A stretch of DNA of 64,000 nt, taken from Silene latifolia. Taxonomy: Eukaryota; Streptophyta; Magnoliopsida; Caryophyllales; Caryophyllaceae. The position numbers were made by a program, and so were the translations under genes. A model generated the notes under the pieces. The model saw only the letters and a list, made by a program, of their open reading frames with translations. It was not told the DNA's origin and did not search any database. This document shows, one piece after another, positions 10,746 to 23,551 of this stretch; positions within the stretch are counted from its first letter, which is position 1, and each line of letters opens with the position of its first letter. The stretch is from positions 438,338,311 through 438,402,310 of the forward strand of contig NC_133538.1 of NCBI RefSeq assembly GCF_048544455.1, in the 5' to 3' direction.

Positions 10746-12625
10746 CTTATATCAATTCCATTATAATTTTTACTTCTTGAACCTCGTCCTCATCTTAACG
10801 GTTTAAGAGAATGCTCCCACTCTTTTCAATGAGTCTTTGATTTGAAAAGCAAAATTGAATTCATGAAGATTACTCTTCATTTGTTCGTTTTAGTCTTAAA
10901 ACTTTCATTGAAGTGGTTGCGTTATTTTGGTCAATATTGATTTCCAACAAATCTAGTTACCAAAAAAATTTATCGCTTCAAGGTACTTAATTCAATTAAG
11001 TATATGAATAACAATCCATTGTAAGTAGATGTGTTAGTCAAGAATCAAAAACCTGTTTGATAATGAATAACCTTTATCTATACTCTTTAAAAGAGATCCT
11101 TAGCAATGGTTCATTTGAGGTTTTAGAAGCAAATTCAAATTTTGTCTTTAGTTACGAAGTTTTAATGGAGTTTTGAATCAAAAATAGAAATGATATCGTA
11201 TATGAATTGTGGTAAAGGAATAGAACAATATAATAACGAAATAATGAAAACTTAACATTTATCGTTTTATAAATACTTGGAAAAAACAAGTATAGCATTT
11301 ACATAGTGACCTCTACCCAACTATGGTAAATGATTCCAAGATCCAAATTCATATTAACTTGGGCACGGTGTGGCCGATACATCCCTTATCAATATAACTC
11401 GGTGGATTAACTATTTAATCGATTCTACTCTTAGAACTCTTGGTCGATAAAATTACATTAACATTTATCTTTAGCCCAAAACACACCCGACAAGGGCACG
11501 GTGTGGCCGATACATCCCTTATCAAAAACTTTTGTTGAGTTCAACCCAAATTTCGAATAAATGTGTCCATGATCCAAATCCACATCAACTTGGGCACGGT
11601 GTGGCCGATACATCCCTTATCAACATGAATTCGGTGGATAGACATTTATCACCCACTTCCCCTACGTAACAAGGTTTGTACCCCGGTGTGGCCGAGTGCA
11701 CTCCCTCACGAAATAGGTTTTCATGGTTTCTACTCTTTGGTAAGGCTATGTCTCAATTGTTTATTTTAGCGAGAGGTCATGTCAATTTATTATCTATCAC
11801 GTTTTAAGTGAACTAAAGCGGTGAACTACGATAATTATAATTGACACGGTCGATATACTCGATTAAAAGATGATGCATGTTTTAGTTATGGTGATTTAGC
11901 GATGCATGCAACATATAAATAAAATGCAAAGCATAAATTAAATAAAATCCTAGTATGGCCTTCCTAAAATAGAAAATCTAATTAACTATTAAATATTCGG
12001 AAACCAACTCCATTAGTCCCTTGAACTTCGGTTGTGGCACGCATGTCGAGGTAACACCGTCTTTATGTATCGCCTTCTTGAAGAAATCCGTCTTTGGGAA
12101 CTCCGAAATGAATAAAATTACATAATAAATTACATAATTTCCTATTATACATTTGTAACTATAATAAAATAAATCTATTAAATTACAAGATGGTGATACG
12201 AGATCACAATAAAATTACAACTGAATCGATATTCTCATACATTTCGGGCAATACCAATTAAAACTAAGGCCATACTAAGTAAAAATTACATAATTCAAAA
12301 ATTACATAAAATAAAATTATGACAATCATAAATAAAATGCAGCATTAAAATATGTATGAACATGCCCAATTTTATGCTAAATCACCTTTAAATAGCCAAT
12401 ATCGTATATTACTCGGTTTTTACGGATTTGCGTGATTTCAACATTTTATAATCACAAAAAATTACATAAATTCATATTTATGCATAAGTTAATTATCCTA
12501 ACCTCTTAGGACTCAAAACTTAGTCTTCACTAACAATTTGACTATAATTAACTTATATTTCTTAAATTGTTCATTATTGGACTCAAATTTACAATAAAAT
12601 GCTATAAACTTCAAATAAATCACTT
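10746..12625 (-). other. 5' gag and leader of the minus-strand copia remnant
   Basis: This stretch is the reverse complement of about 54.95-56.83 kb in copia element C, with many point changes. It has no intact frame. Near 11345-11700 it holds three copies of GGGCACGGTGTGGCCGATAC and one variant, which match the repeated leader modules of element C. Similarity ends near 12.62 kb, so the 5' LTR of this copy is missing. Confidence 0.7.
11345..11705 (-). repeat. Repeated leader module of the copia family
   Basis: GGGCACGGTGTGGCCGATAC followed by ATCCCTTATCAA occurs near 11355, 11492 and 11594, with a fourth diverged copy, CCCCGGTGTGGCCGAGTGCA, near 11680. Element C has the matching modules at 55830-56160 with CTTTA in place of CCACA in the small loop. 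Confidence 0.75.
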
Positions 12626-13480
12626 TCAATAATTAACTTATATTTCTTAAATTCTTTACTTTTGCAAAACACAGTTTACACGTTACCTTGCTCTTTCAAT
12701 TTTCGGATCTAAACTTGTAATTCCTTTCCTTTCACTTACAGTAATTTCAATTGTTCTTCGTTCATCTGCTTTATTTTTATTATTGTTCTTTTATTGTTCT
12801 TAATAGTTCCGTTTTATGCTAGATGAATATCTATTTAATTCCGTCATGCAATTCTTAGTTTTCTCCTCTACTTTAATTGTTGTTTCCCATTTAATTATGC
12901 GTAGCTAAATCCCCTGTGCTAGGATTTAGGGGATCTGCGGTTTTATTACGATATTATGTTAGGTTATTAGGTCTAGCAATTTACTCCATCTGAATTGTTA
13001 ATCGTAGCATCTGATTGCGGTTTGATTAATTAAGTGCACGCAATTAATTGACCATCTTGTTAAACCTTGACCTGGATCGAGAGATTGGAAAAGGCGAAGA
13101 CTTACTATGAACAATAGGATACTCTAATTAGGGCGAGAGCTACATTAGAATTCTAGGGAGAATAGTGGACCGAGAGGACCTGTTCAATAACCTTCAGACC
13201 GTTTATTGCTGACCGTTGACTTTACCTTAGATCGTTGTAGACCGTGGCGAACCGATCATCCTAGCTGTTACTCTCTTATTTGAAATCGTTTATCAATTTA
13301 TTCCCTTTTGATCGCTACCTTAGTTAATAGACAAACCCAATTCAAACCCCCAAATTTGTGACTCAGACAGACTTAAATTGACAATTAGATTGCAAATAGC
13401 CTCACTGTGGATACGATCACGACTTCCTTAGCTTTATTAGTTAGAGAGCAGTTGGTTTATTTTTGATAGGTTGCAACAGA
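12626..13480 (+). repeat. Athila-like LTR fragment, 3' part
   Basis: No open frame. The order AATTATGCGTAGCTAAATCC, then TAGGATTTAGGGGATC, then TGTGGATACGATCACGAC, then TTTATTTTTGATAGG is what I know from the 3' part of Athila/Tat-type plant LTRs. The assignment is from memory of the family, not a search. It ends where the Tekay-type LTR tail begins near 13.48 kb. Confidence 0.5.
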
Positions 13481-13572
13481 CGTGTCAACTACCTTAGGCA
13501 ACTGAGATGGTAACACCTTTATTTATCTTGGAATTTCTTGCTAAAGGCTCCTAAATAAATGGGGGTGTTAAA
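13481..13572 (+). repeat. 3' end of the 5' LTR of element G (the rest is lost)
   Basis: TTAGGCAACTGAGATGGTAACACC ... GGGGGTGTTA lies just before the PBS. It lines up with the last 90 bases of the L1 LTR (GGGCAACCGAGATGGTAGTACCC ... GGGGGTGTTACA at 47911-47982). Upstream is unrelated Athila-like sequence, so the 5' LTR is truncated. Confidence 0.65.
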
Positions 13573-13575
13573 AAG

Positions 13576-13587
13576 TGGTATCAGAGA
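13576..13587 (+). promoter_or_regulatory. Primer-binding site of element G (initiator tRNA-Met type)
   Basis: TGGTATCAGAG matches the start of the common plant PBS TGGTATCAGAGC, complementary to the 3' end of tRNA-iMet. It lies a few bases after the LTR end GTGTTA. Confidence 0.75.
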
Positions 13588-15668
13588 AAATGTTCCTAAG
13601 GCCTAAACAAATGAATTTAATGAAGTTATGATGAGTCTAATTGAATGAACCTGGGGTAGAAATTGTTTATGAGCCCTTTTCTTAGGTTAGGGAGACGTCC
13701 TTGATCTGGCCCTTTTCAGTTTTGAGACGGTCACCTTGAGGAAGGTTAAGAGAGTGGGGTAGTTATCGTGCATGCCTTGCCTTAAGGGTTTGATTGTGTT
13801 TTGAAGTTGCGAAAGATACTAACTTTATTTACAGAATGAGAACAAAAAGGTAAGAAATTTTGAGACGGATGAAAGGTAGGAGGTGTGTGGCCTATGTGAT
13901 GGAAGTTGTAGTAGATTGTGTTGGAAATCTATATCTCATTATTCAACATACTCATATATGTTTTAATTTTAATTTGTCATAAAATTAACTAATGATCTTA
14001 TGCATGCAAACTAAAATAAATAAGTGAAGAAATCATTTTCTCACCAATTAAATTTCGGTCATATTGGGCACCAACAAGAGCTCCTTCTTGTTAGTTCTTG
14101 AGCTTTCCATTAATGGATGAACATTTTTGACTTCAAATTAGAAGCCCTCCAATTAGTTGCACCCAAGACAATCCCTTAAACCCACAAATAAACATGTACT
14201 AGATGTTTGTAATGTAGTTTACCTTAAAATCTATTACTAATACTCATATACTACTTCAAGTATTATTAGTGTTTGATTTTCACAAATTAGATTCATCAAA
14301 CTTGAATTTTTGATGAACAAGAGAGAGAAGTAGTTGGTTTTCATAAAAACATGAGAGAATGATAAAAATATGAAAAATCCACTCTATATCCTAACCAAAA
14401 CCGGTTGGTTATAGTATATAGACCAAATTTTTCTTTTTCTTTTTGTCTTCACAAGACAAATTGGTGTAAGGCTTTTGCATGGTCATGTCACTATCAAGTG
14501 TCATAGACAAATGAATAAGACAAATGAACAAAATAAAATTTCTCACAAGCTCACCCAATTTTCGGTTTACATTTTGTAATATGGAGTCCATTTTATTTTT
14601 GTCAATTGTACAATTGTATGTCATGTGACATGTGACATGTCTTATGTCATGTTTTAATTTAAAATGCATATTGAACAAATTAAATATAATTTACAAATTA
14701 AATAAATCATATTTAACAAATTGACTAGTAATATAAAATTACTTTCTCATAAAATGGTCATTTAATTACTAGTTAGTATAATTCACAATATCTTGTAATT
14801 ATAACTAACTCATCATTCTCATCTCGCGTGTTTCGCAAACACCGATTAATTTTAGTAATATAACTTCTTAAATTACTAAATAAAATCTCATTTAATCACA
14901 TTATAATAAGATGTTATTTTCTCTCTTATAACAATTTGTTCAATTTTAAGGAATTAATTAATCTGTATCGGTATACAACTAATTAACCTTTTCAATTAAG
15001 GGAATCGTCCTTTAGGTGTGACCTCAAGGGATCAACTGATCACCACCGTCGCACGACAGTAATGTCAAACTCTAGCCAGCCAATCATTACCGATATGTGT
15101 GGACCAGTTGACTATATATATTATGTATCATCCCTTCCGTATTCTTGTAATGAGATTTAATAATGATATTTAAATCATGTGACCGCACTATTGTTGAGGA
15201 CACATTTCCCAACAGATTGAAATTGTTTTAAGCATATTTTAATTTGTGGCATAATTACTCATGGGAATTTTCTTGGCATATCATGAGCGGCATAAATTGG
15301 AGAAATATGAATTATTTGAATTATTGCATCTTTATATGAAATTAGTTGTATATATGTGAATTACATGCTTAGAATTACATGTCTAGAGATATGCGGTATG
15401 TGTTACCCTGAACCAATAAGCATATAGCTATGAAATTGCATGAATTAGATACTAAGGATGTGTGACGAATAACTAATTTGAGCAAAAGAAGGGGAAGAGC
15501 CGTGAGTAAGCCGTGGGTGAGACGAGTCACGGAGGTTGGTCGGGCAAAGACCAGCTCGACCAATCACACATTCTTTTGTATGCAGGAATTTTATATGATA
15601 CCTCATGCCCAGAAATTCTTTTAAAACGGAAACTTATATTTCTTCTTTATTCTTCATAGAACCCAAAA
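13587..15668 (+). other. Leader of element G, split by a solo copia LTR
   Basis: Apart from the inserted LTR (13919-15214) the leader is about 790 bp and non-coding. Its start (GAATGAACCTGGGGTAGAAA) resembles the L1 leader after 42187 (AATGAACCTGGTGTATG), linking G and the L1/B family. Gag begins at 15669. Confidence 0.65.
13919..15214 (-). mobile_element. Solo copia LTR with 5-bp TSD in the leader of G
   Basis: Begins TGTTGGAAAT and ends ATTTCCCAACA. It is flanked by GATTG at 13914-13918 and again at 15215-15219, a perfect 5-bp TSD. The interior is the reverse complement of the LTR of copia element C (52776-54091); for example the stretch with GTGACCTCAAGGGATCAACTG near 15020 matches C near 52950. 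There is no internal region, so it is a product of LTR-LTR recombination. It is 1296 bp, against 1316 bp for the C LTR. Confidence 0.9.
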
Positions 15669-16752
15669 ATGGCACCAAAGAGAGCTACATCCACAGCTAT
15701 GTCACAGGAAGAGATTGACAGGCTTATTGCAACAAATGAGGCTTTAACATCTGCTTTGAAATCGAAAAATGCTACGATGGATCCTGCTAAGATGAGTGCT
15801 GCCATAGCTCGTCATAATCCGATGAAGTATGATGGACTAAGCGAACCGTCCTTACTGGAAGATTGGTGCAGGGAGTTTGACAACCTCTTTGAACTGTTGG
15901 ACTTCCCTGAGGAGATGCAAGTGGATAAGGCTGCTCACTAGTTGAAAGAAAAGGCTGGACTGTGGTGGAATCGCAACAAGGCAGTAATCAGGGAAGCTTG
16001 GAAAGAGAGTGATGAACCTTTTATTACCTGGAAGGGCTTTAAAGATACCATGAGAGATGTGTTTGTACCTGAGCACATTCAGAGTAGGATAAGACCAGAA
16101 TTTGATACATTCAAGATGACGGAGGAGATGATAATAGAAGACTGCCATAACAGATTCATGGAGCTAGCTGAGTATGTGTCAGACTTAAACTATGGAGAAG
16201 AAGTGTTGGCTTTGAGATTTGAGAAGGGATTAACCATGCGTATCAAGAAGAGGCTTGTAGCTGGGGAGCCGACTACGGTGGAGGAAGTGTATTAAAGAGC
16301 GGGACATGCTGAGAGAATTGCTGATATGGTGACAAAGGAAAAGAAAGACAAGGGAGAAAAGAGAAAGGCGGAGACTATTAGTGAGGCAGCTGGAGGAAGC
16401 AAGAAGCAGAATTACAATAAGTTCCTATCATTTTCTACAGAAGGGACTGTGAGTGGTGGCGGGTTCGGCCGCAGCTTAGGGGCGAGTGAGGCAAGCGGTC
16501 AGAGTAAGCTACAATGCTATGGATGTGGTAGATTTGGTCATAAGATCGTTGAGTGTAGGACAACTGCGAGAAAGAATAGTATGACCTGTAGATTTAGTGG
16601 TGAAAATTCAAATGGGTACAAGACACCAGTACCTAGCTATGGAAGCAACCGTTTTAATAGGTCTAGGAATAATCAAGAGCTACAACAATAACAATAACTT
16701 TCAGAATCGCTTCAACAATAATCAAGGGAATGGAAATTGAGGGAACCAGAAC
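15669..16752 (+). pseudogene. gag: Element G gag, broken by nonsense changes
   Basis: Gag core: an N-terminal MAPKRATSTAMSQEEIDR, then ARHNPMKYDGLSEPSLLEDW at residues 48-67, which is typical of the Tekay capsid. After a TAG at 15939 the same frame goes on with LKEKAGLWWNRN and a gag tail. A TAA at 16293 interrupts again. The frame open from 16326 carries a basic segment and the knuckle CYGCGRFGHKIVEC (C-x2-C-x4-H-x4-C). A third in-frame stop (TAA 16689) lies in an Asn/Gln-rich stretch, where the reading also shifts frame towards protease. All three stops can be explained by CAG or CAA changing to TAG or TAA. Confidence 0.85.
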
Positions 16753-18813
16753 AGTGCCGTGAAGCCGGGCACGGTGTCGGCATCGACGATGCAGGGTGGC
16801 GCCAAGAGCAGTGGTAAATTGTTCATGATGGGTAAAGAGGCTGATGAGGGTGATGCACATGTGGTTTCGGGTACTTTTCTAACCAATTCTAAACCATCTT
16901 ATGTTTTATTTGATTCGGGAGCAACCCACTCATTTATATCAAGTGACCATGTTAAATTGTTGCAATTAGTTAACCCTGTAATAATAAAAGATGAAGTAAA
17001 AATACTTCTTGGGGAGCCTATACCTTGTACCAAAATATATAAAAATATAAATAATCTTATCGGGGAGGTTTTATTTCCTTTGGACTTAATAGAATTTCCT
17101 TTGGGCGGTTTTGAGATTATTTTGGAGATGGATTGGTTGAGTAAAAATAAAACCTTTATTGACTGTCATCAAAAGAAAGTGTCCTTGAAGGGACCAAAGG
17201 GAGTAAGGCCGGTATCTTATAAGGGATTTGTGGTAAAACCAAAGTTGAGACTTATATCAACAGTTACCCTGAAGTCGTGTTTGAGGAAGGGAGGAGAGTT
17301 GATCTTGTGTCAGGTGAGGGACCTGCATGAGGAAGGGAAGGGCGCAGGAGAGATTCTTGTGGTGAGTGAGTTTCAGGATGTGTTTCCAGATGAGATTCCG
17401 GGTTTACCACCAAAGAGGGATGTAGATTTTAATATTGAATTGAAACTTAGGACGGGACCTATTTCTAAAGCACCTTACAGAATGGGGCCTAAGGAGTTGG
17501 AGGAGTTGAAGAAGCATTTGGAGGAGATGTTAGATAAGGTTTATGTGAGTCCAAGTGTATAACCCTAGGGCGCACCGGTTTTATTTGTTAAGAAGAAGGA
17601 TTCGAGTATGAGGTTTTGTATAGATTACAAGGAGTTGAATAATGTGACAATTAAGAATAGGTAGCCTTTGCCTCGAATTGATGATTTATTTGATCAGTTG
17701 AGTGGAGCTGGAGTTTTCTCTAAGATCGACTTGAGATCGGTTTACCATCGATCAGCTGAGAGTTAAGGAGGAGGATATTCCTAAGACTGCCTTTAGGACG
17801 AGGTATGGACATTATGAATTTGGGGTTATGCATTTTGGATTGACCAATGCACCTGCAGTATTTATGTATTTGATGAATAGAGTGTTTAGTCCCTACCTTG
17901 ATCAGTTTGTTGTTGTCTTTATTGATGATATATTGGTGTACTCTAAGAATAAAGAGGAGCATGAGAAGCATTTGAGAATTGTATTGCATACCTTAAGGGA
18001 GAATGACTTATATGCTAAATTGAGTAAATGTGAGTTTTGGTTGGATACGGTGGCATTTTTGGGACATGTGGTGTCGAAGGAGGGAGTGTCAGTTGATCCA
18101 GGTAAAATTGAGGCGGTGTCTAACTGGGAGAGGCCAAAAAACGTGGCCGACATACGGAGCTTTCTGGGGTTGGTTGGTTACTACAGGAGATTTGTGAAAG
18201 ATTTCTCTAAGGTAGCCAAGCGTTTGACAACTTTGTTGAGGAAAAAGAAGAGGTTTAAGTGGGATGAGAGTTGTGAGACAGCTTTTCTAACCTTGTAGGA
18301 GCGCTTGACCACAGCTCCTATCCTAGCTTTACCTAAAGGGAGTGAGAATTTTGAGGTATATACTGATGCTTCGAAGAATGGGTTAGGGTGTGTGCTAATG
18401 TAGAGGGGGAAAATGATAGCTTATGCTTCAAGAAAGTTGAAACCATATGAAAATTATTCGACGCATGATCTGGAGCAGGGGGCGGTTGTTTTCGCTCTTA
18501 AACTATGGAGGCATTATTTGTATGGAGCAACTTTCAAGGTATTTTCTGATCATGAGATTCTTAAGTATATTTATACTCAGAAAGAGTTTAATATGAGGTA
18601 GAGGAGATGGATAGAGTTGATTGGAGATTACGATATGGAGATAGTTTACCATGAAGGGAAGGCTACTATGATGGCGGATGCTTTAAGTAGGAAGTCTATT
18701 CATGCTTTATGTTCAGCTCTGTCGCGTGTGAAGTTGCAAGGTGAGTTAGAGAAAATGGGGATTAGTGTGATAAGAAAAGGGATTCAGTTGGGGATTTAAA
18801 TATTGAGCCAGAG
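16753..18813 (+). pseudogene. pol: Element G pol: protease, RT and RNase H, broken
   Basis: Protease has the active-site DSGATHSF (Asp codon near 16912). RT follows from about 17365 with FQDVFPDEIPGLPPKRDVDF, and the catalytic FIDDILVYS box is intact at about 17918-17944. RNase H starts near 18355 with VYTDASKNGLG. Stops at 17560, 17566, 17662, 18296, 18401 and 18599 interrupt it, and there are frameshifts near 17740 and 18800. The stops at 18296, 18401 and 18599 each sit where Gln is expected, so they fit CAG to TAG. The stop at 17566 fits TGG to TAG. Not functional as read. Confidence 0.88.
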
Positions 18814-20241
18814 TTGTATACTACGATTAGAGAGAAGCAAAAAGGGGACCCGAGGACCGAGAAGTGGCGCACGACTGTGGAGGGTGGCGTGGCGTCACGC
18901 TTTGCCATGGGGGGAGATGACGGGTTGAGGTTCGATGGGAGATGGTGTGTACCTGATGATGAGGAGTTGCAAAGAAAGATTTTGACTGAAGCACATTCTA
19001 CACCATATTTTGTGCATCCTGGAGGAGATAAATTATATAAAGATTTGAAGAAAACTTTCTGGTGGCCTGGGATGAAGAAGGATGTTGCTGAATTTTGTCT
19101 CAAAGTGCCTAACTTGTCAGAGGGTGAAAGGTGAGCATAAGAGACCACAGGGTAAAGTACAATCTTTAGATGTGCCCGAATGGAAGTGGGAGAGCATTTC
19201 TATGGACTTTATTGTTGGTTTGCCTCGGACTCAGAAGGGCAATAATATGATTTGGATAATAATAGATCGTCTGACTAAGACTGCACACTTTATTCCTATG
19301 AAAGAAACTTGGAGTAAGGCTGAGTTGGCTAAAGCTTATGTGAGAAATATTGTGAAATTGCATGGAATTCCAAAAGATATAGTTTCTGATCGTGACTCGA
19401 GGTTTATTTCTAAATTCTGGGAAGAGCTGCAAGAGTGTATGGGTACAACTTTAAAGAGGAGTACTGCATTTCATCCAGTGACAGACGGGAAGACAGAGAG
19501 GACTATTCAGATTTTAGAGGATATGTTGAGGGCATGTGTCTTGGAGTTCGGAGGATTTTGGGAGGAGAGGTTAGACTTGATAGAGTTTTCTTCTAATAAC
19601 AGTTATCATGCTAACATTCGTATGGCACCTTTTGAAGCTTTGTATGGAACGAAGTGTAGGAGTCCAGTCTGTTGGGATGATGTCACTGATGCCGTGACAC
19701 TGGGGCCGGAGACGATCCAGTAGATGGTTCCATAGGTACACGTGATCAGACAGAAGATGAGAGTTGTACAAGATCGACAGAAGAGTTATGTAGATTTGAG
19801 GACAAGTGATATTGAGTTTGCCTTAGGAGACAAAGTATTATTGAAAGTGTCACCAATGAAGGGAGTGATGCATTTTGGAAAGAGAGGAAAGTTGAGTCAG
19901 GAATACGTTGGGCCTTATGAGATTTTAGATAGAGTTGGTGAAGTGGCATATCGTCTTGCACTACCACCAACATTGGCAAGAGTTCATAATTTTTTTCATG
20001 TTTCATAGCTGAAGAAATATGTGAGTGATCCTACTCATGTGTTAGCAGCTGAGACAGTTGAGATGGATGAGAATTTATCTTATGTGTAGGTGGCTAAGGA
20101 GATTTTGGACAGAAAAGTGAGAAAGACTAGAAATAGCGAGATTGCATTGGTGAAGGTTCTTTGGTCTAATCATAATGTAGAGGAAGCTACTTGGGAAGCT
20201 GAAGCTGAGATAAAAGAGAAGTATCCCCATTTACTTGCTTA
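18814..20241 (+). pseudogene. pol: Element G integrase with C-terminal chromodomain, broken
   Basis: The zinc-binding N-terminus is seen as an H..H stretch (AHSTPYFVHPGG) and a CLTCQ, separated by a frameshift near 19100. The catalytic core keeps all three acidic residues: MDFIVG (about 19204), SDRDSRF (about 19390) and the Glu of GKTERTIQ (about 19490). A GPF/Y-like segment (QEYVGPYEIL) follows. The chromodomain is VAKEILDRKVRK ... VKVLWSNHNVEEATWEAEAE, ending KYPHLLA stop. Chromodomains of this kind direct integration to heterochromatin. TAG stops at 19721, 19733, 20006 and 20087 again look like CAG to TAG. Confidence 0.88.
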
Positions 20242-20435
20242 AGGTATGTTGGTTACGAGGACGTAACCTTTTCTTTTACGGGGTAGAATATAACACCGCA
20301 TTTATTTTTGGTCATAAGTGATAATAACTTAACCAAATAATTTAACTAAAGTATGTATCGTTATCATTTAATTGTTTAGTTAGGCAGTTAGGTGTGGTGA
20401 ACTTTGGGACGAAGTTCTTTTTAAGGAGGGAAGAC
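20242..20435 (+). promoter_or_regulatory. 3' UTR of G with two polypurine-like signals
   Basis: GAAGTTCTTTTTAAGGAGGGAAGAC abuts the LTR start at 20436 and is the likely plus-strand primer. About 160 bp upstream, GAGGACGTAACC then ACGGGGTAGAATATAACACC (20257-20300) looks like a decayed second polypurine tract plus LTR start. The same pairing occurs in L1 and B. Confidence 0.6.
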
Positions 20436-23400
20436 TGTAATACTCCGTATTTTTAATAAATATAATTTATAATTTGTAAGGCGTGAATAAATAATAACTG
20501 TTGTCGTAAAAAGAAAAGAAAACAAAAAAAAATGAAAACCGGGTACAAAATGTGAACCCCCGCAAAATCGCTAAGGAAGTAAAATAAGAAAAATGCGGAA
20601 TTTTAGGAAATTTTTGAAACTTTTTAAAGTTTAAAGCGCGGGCTCAATAAAACCTACAACAGAATTAAAGTATGCGAAAATGAAATTAGGTTCATACAAA
20701 CGTGATAGTCAAAAATGGGGAAAATATATCCCTCGAATGACAAGACGGTAAAGGGTGAGTCTAAGCAATCATAGTAAACAAACTACTAATCCAAGGTGCT
20801 CGCTAGCTCACACGTCTAAACCCCACAAATGCATCTTCACAAACCTGTCATACATGTAAACATGAAAGCCACAATCAATAGGGAGTAACTCAAGGTTCTC
20901 CCAGCCACAAATTATCGAAACAAACATAACAAGGAACTCAAATAGGTAAATCATGTAAGATAATTATAAATGACATGACATCAAAATCTATATTTAAACA
21001 TGACAATGCTATGAGAGGGAACAAGATAGATCAATATTAGCATAACGAAGACTCAACTATTCATGTGAGATAATTAAATAATATGAAAGACAAGGATACG
21101 GTCATTTAGTCAGCCTACATTTCAAGGAAATATGACAAAGATATGAGATTAGGATTCGAATCATATGAAGTAGGTAAGTAAGGGATCAATCGATACAAAA
21201 TACGTGAATGGAAACCATAGCCATTACTATAAAAACCTTTTAACAAACATTGCATGGGACGTGGCTACTAATGTCACATTCATACTTATGGCTTGCATCT
21301 CACCATAAGAACGGATGGGCGCATCAATCCCGGCGATCATATCGCAACTAGAAGGCTTGAATCTCACCTCTAGTATCCGATAGGACCAGAGACCCTTACA
21401 TCCAATCAATATAAGATGTAACTCTTACCTTGAATGACATATGTGAATAACTATAACCAAGCAAGACCCTTACTGCTCGTTAGATATACTTCCCCTGGTA
21501 GGACGACAATAAAGATCACAATGACTCAGTCCTAGTGTAAATCTGGCCAGACTCTCGAGATAGGACAGATCTTGACTCGACATGCCGCAGGACAGTCCGC
21601 ATCCAAGACTCGAACGACATGCGGAAGTTATGAGTTAAACCCATACTTGGTAGATCGGCACAAGTAGGGCGTAAAGATAAGTCAACCAGTAAGGTATAGT
21701 ATAAAGGCATTATCATAAGAATACGACTCCTCACAAGTAATTATTTATAACAAATCTTTCATACTTGTATTATGTCATTAAGTATTTCATTTCATATAAA
21801 TAAACATGCCAGTCGAATAAAATATATCAAGCGATAATAACAATTTACGTTATGTAAAATATGAAATAAAACATAAACAAGCATATGTGACTCATTCATA
21901 AGCCCACTGCAAAATAGAAGGTTGGCCCAATACATGAGGTATAAACAAGCCCAATTCAAGACACAACAAAATAGCAAATAAAAGAAGAAGGAAACAAGGT
22001 GGATAACCAAACACCATCATATTGGATTGGCCCAATAGCATAATGTATATACAACAAGCCCAATTCACAAAACACAACCAAAACAACAAATAAAGGAAGA
22101 AGGAAACAAAGGGTGTAACTACACTACTCCACCCGTGTCCACCCCCGACAAACAGCCAGGCCGTGGCCAAGCCACCAACTCACGGCCAACCACCAGCCCA
22201 CGGCCAGTGTTAGCCCCCCCTCCCCCCACGGTCAGCCGAGCCGTGGCTAACCCTCCAAAATACGGTCCAACACCACCACGACAATGACTTACCAAATTGC
22301 ACAACATGTAAATAACAAGAAGACTTCATGAGCATGTTTGAGACGGGAATTTACATCGACATTACTACTTAAAGCAACAACCTACATACACCATATCGGC
22401 CACCATATACCCACCAATAACAGCCCACACCACTACCATTTCGACCACCCCAAAACAGCCCATATAAGCTACATAAAACCGTGCCAAACACAGCTCCATC
22501 GAGACAACCTGCAAAAAGCCGCCAAAACAGAACCAAACCAGGCCGTGACAGGCCACCCAACAACCACCATGTCGACTACCCACAACCACCATTCACAAAA
22601 CCCTAAAACAACACCGTCAACCACCACATATCCGACTCAAACTAGCGCTAACGTACTGCCCAAAACAGCCAGTTTCATGAGCAATTTAAGACGAAGTTCT
22701 TTGCATAAGTGAGACGGAAATTACCATAGAAATGACCCATATTATTCTTGGATATACACTTGAGACGGAAATAAGAAAGCTGGCTCGAACCACCAACCAA
22801 GCATTGACCAAAAACCGTGTATAAGATCGTCTGACAGCCCTATTTTCGCGTTTTTGAGCAACCCCATGTGTGCTATATTTCGGCCCCCATTAAGACAAGG
22901 TTTAAGACGGAATTTAACACAATAAATTTGAGCATACAAGTGAGAAAAGCATAAAGAACCACTCTTTAATACACAAAGGCATGTAAAACGACCCATAGGA
23001 AGAAATTTCGACACTTTTGTCGAGTAACCTATCACCGTTACCTCGAAAGCTCTCTAATCCTCAAGTGAATGGTCCACATAAGGCAAGAGTCTTCCTCCGG
23101 GTTTTCAAACTCTTCACCTAGAACGAAAAAGACGAGATTTTTAAGCTTAAAACCAAAATTCCCATAAGACGGGTCATTTCAAAAATTCAACAAGAATGTA
23201 ACTTTCTTACCTAGAAAGATGAAGGGCAGAAGGAGAAATCTAGGTTTGAAGGTGGTAGATTAATGGTGTTTCATGTTTGGTTAATGTTACTGTGTATCGT
23301 AAGAAAAAAGAAAGAGGAAGGAGGAGTAAAACATATACGAGTGTGTGTGAGAGGAAGAGTGAAATATAAAGAGATTGTTTAAGTGAGGTGTAAAAAGGTA

Positions 23401-23515
23401 GGTTGGTTTGTTGTCGACTTGTGATTGGTCCGGATTAAACTAGTCTCACAAGAGAAATGTGACGGTCTTTTGCTAGAGGGAAATACGTCTCAAGTCTACT
23501 ATAACTTAAGACGAA

Positions 23516-23551
<36 letters not shown>

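Larger units (their letters stand above)
13481..20640 (+). mobile_element. G: Tekay-type chromodomain Ty3/gypsy element, inactivated
   Basis: Order: LTR tail, PBS, leader, gag with CCHC knuckle, protease, RT, RNase H, integrase, chromodomain, polypurine tract, 3' LTR start at 20436. This is a chromovirus layout, and the C-terminal chromodomain places it in the Tekay/Del group. The 3' LTR runs into a reversed LTR, so the right end is approximate. Confidence 0.8.

Noticed and set aside
15669..20241. Reassigned TAG (Gln) code or programmed readthrough
   Set aside because: TAA and TGG-to-TAG stops and several frameshifts also occur; decay of a plant element explains all.
22119..22712. Overlapping frames on both strands up to 124 aa
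   Set aside because: C/A-rich low complexity inside an LTR; all frames are open by composition.
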